Positions 9,294-20,177 of a stretch of 23,561 bases of DNA are shown one piece after another (within the stretch, counting starts at the first letter, position 1; each line of letters opens with the position of its first letter). Position numbers and translations under genes: made by a program. This DNA comes from Roridomyces roridus (taxonomy: Eukaryota; Basidiomycota; Agaricomycetes; Agaricales; Mycenaceae): positions 1 through 23,561 of the forward strand of contig JARKIF010000376.1 in assembly GCA_029378245.1 (NCBI GenBank), in the 5' to 3' direction. The notes under the pieces are model-generated. The model ran no database searches. It had not been told where the DNA came from and saw nothing but the letters and a program-made list of their open reading frames with translations.

Positions 9294-11222
9294 ATGAAGA
9301 CTCAAAGGCAATTCGCTCTGCTAGCCGTCCTGGTCTTCACTGTTGTCACGCTTCAGTTCTCGTGGCAGGTCTATCCAACATCCCAAGGAAGCTGGGCAGT
9401 GGGCCCACAGGCCAAGCACACATTCAGAGACGACGGGCTTGTCGAGCTGAACCCACTGGGGAACCACCCTATCTTCGAGCTAATTTCTCGTGCTCAAGAT
9501 GCCTGGCAAGACAAGCTTGATCGTGCCAGTACGACTCTTCCAGAGGCCGTGAGGGAGTACAGACGACGGTATGGGCGGAATCCTCCCAAAGGATTCGATG
9601 TCTGGTATGTCTCAAATCTCTGTACGTCGTACCGAGCCAACTATAATTCAAGGTGGAACTATGTTCGTGAACATAATGTCCAATTGCCTGATGAATACGA
9701 CCAAATCTACCGCGACTTGGAACCATTCTGGGGGATAGATCCCAAGGATTTGGACGTCATGAGGTCAGAGCTCGAAGGCAAAGTCGACTCGTACACTGTT
9801 GGCAAAAATGCCACCGGTAATCTCAGTATTCTGAATTACTCTCTGACACCGGGCACCGAGGACCATTTGTTAATCGGTGCGCGAGGAATGATTCGATTGT
9901 TGGAAAGCGTTCAACATCTCCTGCCGGCGTTTCGAGCGGTGGTTTCCCCGCAGGACCCCCCGAATCGAGTAAGTCGTTGATTGTACGGCAAGAAAAATAG
10001 ATGACCGTTGGAAGCTCACCGATTTTTTTGTATACGACGCTGCTGTGCAGGCTGCCGCTGACAATCGAGGTGTGTTTATATACAATTTTCATTGGTCTTG
10101 CTGAAGCGGCAACAGTACTCAGCCGAGGGCAATTTCCAGCCGTGAATTCCACTGGGTGGACTTCAGCATGTGGCCCACATTCACCTGCTCGCAAACTCGA
10201 TCTAGAGGGCAGCCTGCCCGAAAAGGCTACTCAAAGCCCGACTTTTATCTACGACCACAAGCTGGCGATGGATCCTTGCCTCCATCCTCGCCACTTTTGG
10301 CAGCATGGCATCTTCATTTGGGAGGGCAAGGGCCCCAATCCTCGGCGAGAACTCTTTCCAGAGTTCTCTTACACCTCGTCCCCCGTCCACCACAACATCC
10401 GTATACCTACGCTGTATCTCTGGGTGGAGGACATTCTTCCGCGGTCGGATGACCCAGAATGGGAGGATAAACCGGACCATCGGCTTCTATGGCGGGGGAG
10501 CACAACTGGTATGACACAGCCTGGCGAGCGGGCCGACACTGCTACGCGCTTGAGAAAGTCGCACAGAGTCCGACTAATCGAATTCGTCAACGATCTCAAG
10601 GGCATGCTTTCCATTCTTCCTTCTGTAAAATCACAGTCGGAGCGGATTGGCGAGCCTTTGCAGGTTCCAATGTCAAGGGTCAACCCTGCGGTCATGGACA
10701 TTGCGTTTGCAGGGTCACCTATGTTGTGTGATGCTGAGCTGTGTTCCGTGCTGGAGAAGATGCATTTCCAGAAATCTCAGTCTCTAAGAGAAGCTGGAGA
10801 CTACAAGTATGTTTTCGATGTCGACGGAAATGGGTGGTCTGGCCGGTTCCAGCGTCTCCTCATTTCCAATTCTCTCATATTCAAGTCTACCATCTATCCT
10901 GACTGGTACACGGATCGCATTGCACCCTGGGTGCACTACGTCCCGGTCCAGCTCGATCTATCAGACCTTCACAACGCGCTGCTGTTCTTTCGAGGCAGTG
11001 ATATCAGCGGGGTGGACGCACACGATGAACTCGCTCGCCAGATTGCGAGTGCCGGACGACGTTGGGCCAAGGAGTTTTGGAGGACAGAAGACATGATTGC
11101 GTATTTCTTCCGGTACGTGCGGTCCTTTCCACCTGATTGTAGTCTGATATGCTCATAGATTGCTGTTGGAATACGCTCGGGTTATGAGTGAGGACAGGGA
11201 GGCAATGACTTTTTATATTTAG
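9294..11222 (+). CDS. GT90 family CAP10-type glycosyltransferase (type II membrane protein)
   Basis: CAP10 domain protein related to the Cryptococcus capsule gene CAP10 and to animal O-glucosyl/xylosyltransferases; probably Golgi-resident, substrate unknown. Exons: 9294-9604, 9653-9968, 10051-10069, 10116-11112, 11159-11222, summing to 1707 nt and 568 residues. A signal anchor lies at about residues 7-24 (FALLAVLVFTVVTLQFSW). Family blocks follow in order: PPKGFDVWW at about 97-105, LPAFRAVVSPQDPPN, GWTSACGP, TFIYDHKLAMDPCLHP, PEFSYTSSPVHHNIRIPT, RSDDPEWEDK, LLWRGSTTG, NPAVMDIAFAG, KYVFDVDGNGWSGRF and IAPWVHYVPVQLDLSD. The 19-nt third exon and the 46-nt intron after it are the least certain part; a 37-nt version also keeps the frame but leaves no room for a branch site. 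The 82-nt second intron is the longest in the window. Confidence 0.88.
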
Positions 11223-11282
11223 AGCTGTATGAGAAAGAGAGCTTTGTTTTGAAGTGTTAAGATCGCCGATAGTTACCAAATA

Positions 11283-11288
11283 ACGCGT
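11283..11288. promoter_or_regulatory. MCB-like ACGCGT element upstream of MSH6
   Basis: A perfect MluI cell-cycle box lies 32 bp upstream of the MSH6 ATG. Two further copies occur in the first two introns, at 11624-11629 and 11775-11780. In yeasts this site binds the G1/S factor MBF (Mbp1/Swi6-type) and mismatch-repair genes are S-phase induced. Function here is inferred. Confidence 0.4.
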
Positions 11289-11319
11289 CCCTGCACACTC
11301 GTCGTCAAAACTCGCCGTC

Positions 11320-14300
11320 ATGCCTCCCAAGAAAGCTACGGGCGAAAAGCAGAAAAGCCTGATGAACTGGCTCAAGCCTGCGGCCCCAAAGAAGGCCGCG
11401 CCTCCCAAGCCCGTGCCCCCAAAGGCAAAAGTCCCACAGACCCCAGAGTCCAAGCATCCCGACCCCAGCACCCTCAATTCTTCTGCAGCGGCATCGACTT
11501 CCTCCTATGCCAGCGCGCAGGACACACCTCCTACGAGCGACGTGATCGATGTAGACATGCTGTCTTCCGAGGAGGAGGTTAAACACGTTCGCGTCACGAC
11601 TGTATGTCCCTCCCAGTTGAATGACGCGTCGCAGTGTAAATTCTTTTTACTCCAGGGAAAGCGCAAGATTGTTGTCGACGATTCGGACGAGGAACGCATG
11701 ATGTCGGAGCACAGCTCTGCTCCTGCAACATCTTCTCCAACAAAAGGTGCGACTTGACAAGCCCAGCTCCGTTGACGCGTACTTGACCCTCTTTCCAGCC
11801 GCAAAGAAGGCCCGTTTGTCCGCACTTCTCTCAGACGACGAAGAGGACGAAGTATCACAAGCCGCGTCTCAGTCATTCTCAAAGCGTCTCACTCATTTCA
11901 AAAAGTCCCCCGTGAAATCTGGTACTACGTGCGCGTCATTCTACCGCCATTCTCACTGAAACTTCTTCCAAAAGGTCGCAGTTCGCGTTCTGCCACATCC
12001 GACGACGATGCCGACTTTGTTGTGCCTTCAGACTCGGACATGGACGACGCAAAGTCGCAAAAGTCATCCAAGTCCAGTTCCTCCAAGTCGCGCTCTTCCC
12101 GTGGCTCCGCCATTTCGGATGAAGATTCGGAACTTGAGGCACCAGCCAAGAAGTCGAAGGCCAAATCTGCGGCCAAGAAAGTGACCGCCGACAATGGTGC
12201 CTCTGCCAAGGTGGCGGGCAATGCCGCGTTTCTCACGGCAGCGGAGCGACGGGAGCAGGACAAGAAGAACGAGAAGAAGGAAAGCGAGACTCCTTACGGA
12301 TTCCTTCAAGATATCAGAGATGTTGGTGTTCCTCTCCGCTTCAATGTCTTCACGTACTGATTCCTCCTAGAAAGATGGAAATCGTCCCAGCGATGGATCA
12401 AAATACGACCCGCGAACGCTTTATATTCCTCCAAAGGTCTGTTTCTCTCCGTTTCATAGTTTGCACCTGTTGATCGGTCCCCTCACAGGCATGGAAAGAA
12501 TTTACACCTTTTGAAAAGCAGGTGTGTGTCCTTATTCTTGCAATTCGGTATATCTGATTGCAACAGTTTTGGGAAATCAAACAAAACCATTATGACACGG
12601 TCTGCGTCTCCTTTCTTCTTTTTGATCGCTGCTGAAGCCTTTTTAGATTCTCTTCTTTCAAAAAGGGAAATTCCTCGAGGTAGATCCAGTCTTACTCTTG
12701 GTTCTTCGTTTCTGAAGGGCCCCAAGTTGTACGAAGATGACGCTCGCGTTGGGCATCAAGACTTTGACCTCAAGCTCACACAGAGAGTCAAGATGTCAAT
12801 GGTCAGTCAAGTATATCGACAGCTTGCAATGTCTAATACAAGCCATAGGTCGGTGTTCCCGAATCGTCGTTCAATTTCTGGGCCGCGTACGTGCATTTTT
12901 ACCATCGCGGGGCTTCGTTGAAATGTTACTCATCAGCAAATTCCTCGGCAAAGGTCGGCAGCGTAAATACGATTGACTTTCAGCTGACACGGCTCTAGGG
13001 TACAAGGTCGGCCGCGTTGATCAGGCAGAAACGGCGCTCGGAGCCGAAATGCGCCTGAAGGCAGACAAATCGAAAGGAAAAGTCAGCGCGGACAAGGGCA
13101 AAGAGAAAATCGTTCGGCGGTGAACTTGATTTCTGCTCCTGCTTACTTTGTCGTGACCCTCTTGACAGTGAATTGAACAAAGTCTATACGAATGGGACGC
13201 TTCTTGACCCAGAGATGCTTACGGACGATCACGCCGGCCACTTCATTTCTATTTCCGAAAATTTCAAAGACGAAGAAGGGTCTGATTCCAACAGCACCTT
13301 TGGAATCTCTGTTTTGGATTGCTCTACCTCTCAATTCAATCTGAGCACATTCGAAGATGACGTATGTCGAACCAAGCTCGAGACGCTTATGAGGCAACTG
13401 CGTCCGAAGGAGTTGCTTTTCGCCAAGGTCAGCCAAGTTTGCCGGCCTATTCCATGCTGACATTGTTTTAGGGCAAGTTATCTGTATCGACCACTCGGCT
13501 TTTGAAGTCTATCCTTCCCGCTGCTTGCCTGTGGACGGGGTTACGGGATGTGGAAGGTTTCGGATACGACAAAACCGTAGTTGCACTCAAGAAACTGTAT
13601 CCTGCCACGGAAACTGCCATGGACGACGACAGTGTGCTGCCTTCCAGTGTTCCAGAGCCCATCCGGGAAATGATCAGCTCACCCAGTGCAATCGAGTCTT
13701 TGGGAAACATGATATGGTACGCTTGATTGTGACCTAAAGTACATCTCTAATTGGGGATATAGGTACCTCAGACAGCTCAACATCGACAAGGATATCCTGA
13801 GTATGAAAAACTTCAACGTCTATGATCCCATGAAACGGGGACAGGGTTTGATACTCGATGGGCAGACTTTGGCTCATATTGAGGTCCTCCTGAACGACGA
13901 AGGAACTGAGGAGGGTTCACTTTTGAGGTTGTTGAGCAGAGCCGTCACGCCGTTTGGTGGGTTTTGTTTCGCATAGTGACTTGATACTTACCTTGTGTTA
14001 GGCAAACGACTGTTCCGGATTTGGCTCTGTATGCCCTTGAAGGAAATATCTGACATCAATGCTCGCCTCGATGCCGTCGAAGACATCATGAATCACCCAA
14101 CTTTCGAGAAAGATTTCCTGGAGATTGCAAAGGGCCTGCCTGATCTAGAGCGTATTGTCTCGAGGATCCATGCCAAAAATTGTACGATCAGGGATTTTTT
14201 GAAAGTACTGGCCGTATGTGCTTTCCTCGTCTCCCATCCATATTTGTGCTGATAACAAGATATAGGCGTTCAAGAAACTTAGCCTCGGGATGAGTAAGCT

Positions 14301-16096
14301 TGCCGACATCTCAGAGACCTTTACGTCGAAAACCATCTTGGGACTGCTCCGCAGCGCGCCTGATGTGATTCAGAACATCAAAAAGGTCCAGTTGATGTAT
14401 GAAAAGCCCGAATCAGAGAAGGGTGCGTGTCTGGGGCGCCGTGTCGAATCCAATTGATCGTCCTGCAGATGCCAGCGAGCTCGTCCCTCAAGCTGGCAAA
14501 GATGAGGTATACGACGAGATCATGGAGGAGATTCGCGGGCTTGAAACTGAGCTCGACGAAGAACTGGATGGATTTGCGGAGAAACTCAAGTTGGGTTGCT
14601 CAGCTTTTCGCGATTCCACTCTGACCCCGACTAGGTGCAAGTTGAGTTGGCATCACAGTTCGCAGGGGACCAAGGTCTGTTGCCTTTTGAATTTCTGTAC
14701 GCACACTCAACGCCGCCGCAGGATATATATCTCGTCGAGACGAATGCCGGTCAAAAAGTGCCCAAGGATTGGCAGAAGAGCCAGTCGCTCAAGGTAGATA
14801 TGCGGCGATGACATACGATAAGATGCTGAGGATTTTAGGCCAAGACGCGTTATACGGTTCCATCCATTCAGGCGACTGTCCGTTCTCTCAAGGAGGCCCG
14901 CGAGAATCGCAGCGCAGCCATCAAGGCCTTCAGGTTCCGTCTCTTTGCTGAATTCGACACCGATCGTTCTATTTGGTTGCGGGCTGTGAGGGTCTTTGCA
15001 GAGCTGGATTGCCTGTTTTCCCTGGCGAAGGCTTCAGTCGCGATTGGAGAACCGTCATGTCGGCCGATGTTTGAGGAAGGAAACGCAGCCTGGGTGGACT
15101 TTAAGGAGCTGAGGCACCCGACGTTGAGTCTGAGCGCCAATGTCAAGTCTTTTATTCCGAACGACATCAAGCTCGGAGGCGAGACCAGTAACATTGCGCT
15201 CTTGACCGGTCCCAACATGGCGGGAAAATCTACTATGATGCGAATGACTGCTACTGGCGTGGTGCGTGTTCTCTAGTCCATGACGATACAGGATTCATTC
15301 CTCACAGATCATGGCTCAATTGGGCATGTTTGTCCCTGCCTCGGAAGCGCGGTTATGCCCTGTCGATGCCATCATCACCCGTATGGGAGCATACGACAAT
15401 ATGTTTTCCAATGCTAGCACATTCAAAGTCGAACTGGATGAATGCTGCAAAATCCTCAGGGATGCAACTCCCAAGTCTCTCGTGGTGCTAGACGAATTAG
15501 GCCGTGGCACGAGTACCTTTGATGGTATGGCAATTGCGGGAGTAGGTTCCACGTTTTTACTTCGCCAACATCATTCTCAACATCCACCAGGCCGTGCTGC
15601 ACCAACTGGCCACGCACACACTGCCTCTTGCGATTTTTGCGACTCACTATGGCTCGTTGACGGACGACTTTGAGTATCACCCGAACGTGAGGAATGTGTA
15701 CATGGAGACGCTTGTCGACGAAGAAAAGCGAGAGGTGTGTTTTGGCGTGTTTGTTGTCTCTTCAACTCACAGTTTCTTTAGATTGTTTTCCTTTACAAAC
15801 TCGTTGAAGGGGTCGCCACATCCTCCTTTGGAACGCACGTCGCCAACTTGGCAGGAGTGCCGCTGGAAGTGGTCGAACGAGCGGACATCATCTCCAAAAA
15901 GTTCGCGCAGCAGTTCAAGGAGAAGCTGGTGGACAGACAAAAGAAGGACGCGACAAGTCGACTGCCTCTTGCTGCGCAGGCCGACTTTGCATACCTGTTT
16001 GGATTGGCGACAGGGAAGATTGAGATGCCTGCTAATCCGCAGGTGTTGGCACGACTGAAGGAGACGGTGAAATGCTACGTTGGGAAGAAATACTAA
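11320..16096 (+). CDS. MSH6: DNA mismatch repair protein MSH6 (MutS homologue), 24 exons
   Basis: Partner of MSH2 in MutS-alpha; recognises base mismatches and small loops in the nucleus. The reconstructed 24 exons sum to 3675 nt, giving 1224 residues. A PIP-like PCNA motif, QKSLMNWL, is at 11-18. A long Ser/acidic and Lys-rich linker runs to about 265, followed by TPYGFLQDIRD. The mismatch-binding domain has the wedge GKFLE with Phe334 and Glu336. The connector, lever and clamp parts are recognisable (DGQTLAHIEVLLNDEG, KRLFRIWLCMPL, GLPDLERIVSRIHAKNC). The ATPase has Walker A GPNMAGKST at 977-985 and Walker B LVVLDELGRGTST at about 1052-1064, then FATHYGSLTDDF. Small exons: 12489-12521, 12567-12599 and 12647-12679 (33 nt each) and 12937-12953 (17 nt). 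Introns are about 44-57 nt. No frame break was found. The gene is convergent with the nucleoporin. Confidence 0.96.
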
Positions 16097-16314
16097 TTGG
16101 ACAGTGCGAGCAGAATGCGTGGAGATAATGCGATGGTGGCCTTGAGCCTGTATGAGTATGTGCGATGTTGGCCTTGAGCCGATGGGAAACCTCCTAATGT
16201 GATACAGTAGACTATGGTAAACGTTCCGGTACGAAACCGAGAGAGAGACAGAAACAAGAGATGTCACAAATCGAGGGGCAATAAGATAGAAGCGGCGAGG
16301 CTTGCATACTGGAT

Positions 16315-19300
16315 TTACTTTCGTCGAGGCAGTTTTTTCATCACCCTCGACGTGTTGCCGCTGGCAGCTGGCGGAGGAGGCGCCGACCCCATGGTGAACA
16401 GAGACGACCCTCCTCCGCCTTGAGCAGGAGCACCAAATGGTGAAGCTGGCTGAGCACCAAAGCTGCCACCTCCAAAGCCACCCGGAGTCGACGGTTGCTG
16501 CGGTAGATTCGACGATCCGCCTGCAGGCGAAACCGGCTGACTCGAGCCAAATGAGAACGGTGCCGGTTGCGATGGCGCCGCCGATGCACCGAAAGAAAAT
16601 GGCTGGCTGAACGTGGATGGGCTACTAGGGGCCGAGCCACCTGATGGCAGTGAAGCGAACGGGCTGGCAGTCGTCTGATTTCCACTCGCAAAGGGGAAGC
16701 CAGTGCCAGTCGACGCGCCGCTAGAGGACCCAAAAGAGAATGATCCGGTCGTAGACGGTCGCGGCGGATCAATCGACGAAGAGACCGAGCCGTTGTTGTT
16801 CTGTCCAAACGCAAAGGGGCTCGAAGTGGAAGGGTTCGATGAATGGCCAAAGTCGAACGGCTTGTTCTCCGTCGGAGTCGGCGCAGCGAACGGGTTTGCT
16901 GTGGAAGAGGAAGCTCCAAACGAGAAAGGTGCTGGAGCGGGTGCAGCAGAGGCCTGTCCAAACAAGGACGATCCCGAGGGCGGATTCGAATTACCAAAAG
17001 AGAACCCACTGCCACCGCCTCCCAGGGTTGGACGAGATTCAGCAGCCTTGGTGTCCACGTTCGTTTGCATGTCTCTGGTCGGGCTCTCCTCCATTTTGAA
17101 CTCTTGCATCTCATTCTTGGGAGGCGTGACCGGCCGCGCCGTGGGCGGTATGACCGTAGGCGTACCGAAGGAAAACATGCCACCTGATGCCGCAGGTTTG
17201 GCGGTGTCGGTCGAAGAACTGGCTCCAAAGCCAAAGGCGGGCGTGCTTGCGGGAGCCGAGGGTCCAAAGGTGAAGGGAGACGCCGCAGCAGGCTTGGCAG
17301 TGTCCGCTGCTGGAGCCGTCGAAGGTGGCCCGAACGTAAAGGGTGACGAGGCCGTAGGAGTCACATTAGGCTGCTCTTTAGCAGGTTGCCCGAACGTGAA
17401 GCCCCCAAAGGCTGGTTTGGGAGCCTCGGAAGCGGCAGGAGCACTGCTGGCGAAGGGGTTTGACGCCGCCGGGGGAGCACCAAAGAGAGGCTTTGGTTCC
17501 GCGACCGGAGCTGCCGCAGCAGGCTGGCCAAAGGTAAAAGCGAGCGCCTTTGGTGCTTCTGTTCCGACGGAAGTGCTCGTCTCGCTGCTCATCGACCCGA
17601 AAGACATGTCCGCCTTTGGCCCAGTCTTGGAAGGTTCCAGAGAAGGCGGGGCGACGGGCGTGCTTGAAGAAGCGCCAAACAAAAAGCCGCTGCCTTCCTG
17701 CGGCTTGGAGGCACCAAACAGAGACGGCTCATCCTTCTTGGAAGCACCGAATATCGAAACGGGCTGAGCCAACGTAGATCCACCAAATATAGAGTCCGCT
17801 TTGGGAAGAGTGCCGCTACCGAACAGGGACGAGCCACCCTTGGAGCTTTCACCATCCCAAAGTGGATTTTGGCTATCTTTAATGGGTGTCGGTGCAAGAG
17901 AGGGTAGCGCAGGCGTCGATGCAGCAGCTGGTTTGGGTGTCGCACTGGGGTCGACAGGCAAGGAGGCGGGAACGATGGAGTCACTGGGGCTGCCAAACAA
18001 GGGCGTCGCGGGAGGGAGAAGAGTGCTGACAACAGGTGCCTGCGAAACAAATTTGCTAGAGGCAAAAAAGTTTGGGACAGCGCCAGTGTTGGTTCCTTCG
18101 CTTGGCGCCGTCTTTTCAGGGCCAGAAGAGGGCGTGTCGTTCGCAAAAGAAAAGGCAGGGGTCGGTTTGGGTTCCTGTACGGCCGTGGGAACGAAAACCG
18201 GCACAACCGGCTCCGCGGGTACCGCGGGTTTGCCGAACGAGAACGGTAAGGCAACAATCGGAGGCTCCTTGGCGCTGGCATCGAACTCGACCGGTTTGGC
18301 GTTCTGAACATCAAATTCAGTCTCAGCACAAGTCAAGAGAAAGTCACCGACCGGTTCCTTGGCAAAAGTGAACCCAGACGGAACATTGAACGTGGGTAAC
18401 ATTTTGGCGGTCTCCTCAAGCTCTTGGCGCTCCTTCTGCCTTCTGGTTTCTTCTTCATCCTCCATCGAGTCATCCACTTCCTCCACAAAGGCAGCGGAAA
18501 ATTTGGATGGCCTGCCCGGTCGAGCAATATGTGCACGAGACGTCTTGGTTCGGCCGACGCGGAGGGAGGACCCGGACGTTGCCGACTGTGCCGATATATT
18601 TTTCTGCCAGTCCGATGGTCCAGGGGGAGGAGGCAACGGCTGCGACACGACCCGTTGAAGGTCCTCCGCAGACGCGATAGTCTGACCCTCAGGCTGTGAA
18701 ACGGGATCTTGTTCCTCGTCAGCCTGGACTTCTTTCATGCGTCTTGCCAACAACTTCTTCATCCCCCCTTCTCCGGCATACGGTTTCGTCTCGTTGACTT
18801 TGGCCTTGTTCGTTTTCCCCTCTGATTCCTGAGGCGACTCGGACTCGTAAAAGCCATAACTACTCTTCCTTCCCAAAGCATTAGGACGTCGATCCTCTCG
18901 CATCAGTACAAGCTGCGAAGAACGTCTCGGCCGGAACATGTCGGACGTGTCGGCAGTTGCAATGATGCTGGGAGGTAAAGCCGGGTCGGCAGCGGAAGTT
19001 GCAGTGGTCCGAAGACGACTCCGAGTGGGAAGAAGGGGCGTTTTGTAGACGTCCAGTTCATGAAGAGCACGCTCGGCGGGTGGTGGCTGACGAGCTATGG
19101 ATAAGGTGATCAGATGGGCTCTTGCACCAAGGTGTGACGACATACGGTGGCTGACTTCACTCGGTTGAGCCTGGGGACCTGAACCAAAAAGAAGGGAATG
19201 TTGCCTGATCGGCGAACGGGTCTGGAACAAAATAAATGAGTTACGGCATTTCATTTCCAGAACAGCATTGCGTACGCTGCGCTGAGACTCGACGAGAGAA

Positions 19301-20067
19301 CCGAGCGTGGACGACGACGACTGGCTGGATAAGCGCTGGTGTGACTCGGAGGGTGGCCGAACGAATACAGGTCTCTGAGCCAGTGAAGATATAGGCGGGG
19401 GCTCGGAAACTTCTCTAGGTTGCGCAGGCTGGGGTGTGAGGGAGGTTCGCATGCGTAGGGAACGAGTGGGAGGGAGCGGCATGGAATGATCGCGGGGGAT
19501 AGAGGTACGGATGAAGGAGGAAGCCTCCATCGAGATGTCGCGGTCGAGTGGGGTGGAGTATCTGGGTGTGTCGCGGGAGGGCGGGTCGATGGACATGGTG
19601 CGCGAGAGACCAGAGCGAGTGCTGGTATTAAGATGATTTAAAGTAGGAGCAGGAATATTGACGGAATTCGCCCGGAAAAAACTGCTGTTATTATCGAAAA
19701 CGGTATTGGGCGGGTCGAGATAGCCCGATGGCGACTGGGCGTACGTCTGAGAGACGTAGGGTGGCTCGGGATGGAACTGGATCTGGCTGTCGGGGCTTTT
19801 GACCCTTGGCCGCTTAGATCGGGGGGGATCCTCGCTGTCATCGGCAGCAGCACCGGAAGGGGGCGCAAGGTGTCGCCTTCGTTTCCCTTTGAGGTCTGGG
19901 GTGTCCTCAAAGTCCTCTGCGGTGGCAAACCAGGCCAGGGGGGCGGTTACGATGTTTTTTAAAGCACCGAGCAGGGACGAGTTGGAGCGAGCCAAAGGCC
20001 GCCGCCTGGGCGCATGGGTGGCGGCAGAGCGACGCCTGCTGGAGTTGTGGGAAGAGGAGGACGACAT
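16315..20067 (-). CDS. FxFG nuclear-basket nucleoporin, Nup1/Nup153-like
   Basis: Natively unfolded nuclear-pore protein whose FG repeats bind transport receptors. One continuous frame runs to the stop at 16315. The start at 20067 (MSSSSSHNSSRRR) resembles yeast Nup1; an in-frame ATG lies at 20076. A basic N-terminus precedes a likely amphipathic helix, LLGALKNIVTAPLAWFA, as in Nup1/Nup60/Nup153 membrane anchors. A KRRRH/KRPR nuclear-localisation-type cluster follows. The C-terminal half holds about 15 FxFG motifs plus LFG/IFG repeats in Ala/Pro/Ser-rich spacers, and the protein ends in a basic tail, RVMKKLPRRK. Two stop-free 3n introns are likely, at 19275-19222 (54 nt) and 19145-19095 (51 nt). 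Splicing them gives about 1215 residues instead of 1250. Disordered sequence makes finer orthology uncertain. Confidence 0.85.
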   Translation of the reverse strand: MSSSSSHNSSRRRSAATHAPRRRPLARSNSSLLGALKNIVTAPLAWFATAEDFEDTPDLKGKRRRHLAPPSGAAADDSEDPPRSKRPRVKSPDSQIQFHPEPPYVSQTYAQSPSGYLDPPNTVFDNNSSFFRANSVNIPAPTLNHLNTSTRSGLSRTMSIDPPSRDTPRYSTPLDRDISMEASSFIRTSIPRDHSMPLPPTRSLRMRTSLTPQPAQPREVSEPPPISSLAQRPVFVRPPSESHQRLSSQSSSSTLGSLVESQRSVRNAVLEMKCRNSFILFQTRSPIRQHSLLFGSGPQAQPSEVSHRMSSHLGARAHLITLSIARQPPPAERALHELDVYKTPLLPTRSRLRTTATSAADPALPPSIIATADTSDMFRPRRSSQLVLMREDRRPNALGRKSSYGFYESESPQESEGKTNKAKVNETKPYAGEGGMKKLLARRMKEVQADEEQDPVSQPEGQTIASAEDLQRVVSQPLPPPPGPSDWQKNISAQSATSGSSLRVGRTKTSRAHIARPGRPSKFSAAFVEEVDDSMEDEEETRRQKERQELEETAKMLPTFNVPSGFTFAKEPVGDFLLTCAETEFDVQNAKPVEFDASAKEPPIVALPFSFGKPAVPAEPVVPVFVPTAVQEPKPTPAFSFANDTPSSGPEKTAPSEGTNTGAVPNFFASSKFVSQAPVVSTLLPPATPLFGSPSDSIVPASLPVDPSATPKPAAASTPALPSLAPTPIKDSQNPLWDGESSKGGSSLFGSGTLPKADSIFGGSTLAQPVSIFGASKKDEPSLFGASKPQEGSGFLFGASSSTPVAPPSLEPSKTGPKADMSFGSMSSETSTSVGTEAPKALAFTFGQPAAAAPVAEPKPLFGAPPAASNPFASSAPAASEAPKPAFGGFTFGQPAKEQPNVTPTASSPFTFGPPSTAPAADTAKPAAASPFTFGPSAPASTPAFGFGASSSTDTAKPAASGGMFSFGTPTVIPPTARPVTPPKNEMQEFKMEESPTRDMQTNVDTKAAESRPTLGGGGSGFSFGNSNPPSGSSLFGQASAAPAPAPFSFGASSSTANPFAAPTPTENKPFDFGHSSNPSTSSPFAFGQNNNGSVSSSIDPPRPSTTGSFSFGSSSGASTGTGFPFASGNQTTASPFASLPSGGSAPSSPSTFSQPFSFGASAAPSQPAPFSFGSSQPVSPAGGSSNLPQQPSTPGGFGGGSFGAQPASPFGAPAQGGGGSSLFTMGSAPPPPAASGNTSRVMKKLPRRK
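19095..19145 (-). other. Probable 51-nt intron hidden in the nucleoporin frame
   Basis: Begins GTATGT, has a CTGAT branch-like site and ends CATAG. It is 17 codons long without a stop, and sits at phase 1. Removing it joins SH to PRQPPPAERAL. Donor and branch match the consensus seen in other introns of the window. Confidence 0.65.
19222..19275 (-). other. Probable 54-nt intron hidden in the nucleoporin frame
   Basis: Begins GTACGC and ends TTTTGTTCCAG, with a TAAC branch-like site about 20 bases before the end. It is phase 0, exactly 18 codons, and contains no stop, so it can be read through. Its length and signals match real introns of neighbouring genes, and its translation (hydrophobic and cysteine-containing) is unlike the surrounding Ser/Pro-rich sequence. 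Confidence 0.65.
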
Positions 20068-20177
20068 GGGTATCATGAAGCCACAGCCCACCGTCGGACG
20101 CGACGAGGCTGAATGTGGGAGCGAGCCAAGTCACAGCTTGTCCAATGTACAAACAAGAACCAAATACAGGCAATATT

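Noticed and set aside
10001..11158. A separate gene starting at the ATG at 10001
   Set aside because: The first part of this frame is intron sequence of the GT90 gene. The CAP10 domain continues directly from the exons upstream, so this is one gene.
16703..17767. A 354-codon open frame on the plus strand
   Set aside because: It lies fully antisense to the FG-repeat region of the nucleoporin. Its Gly/Ala/Pro/Lys-rich repeats are the mirror of the biased FG-repeat codons, and it has no family resemblance or promoter.
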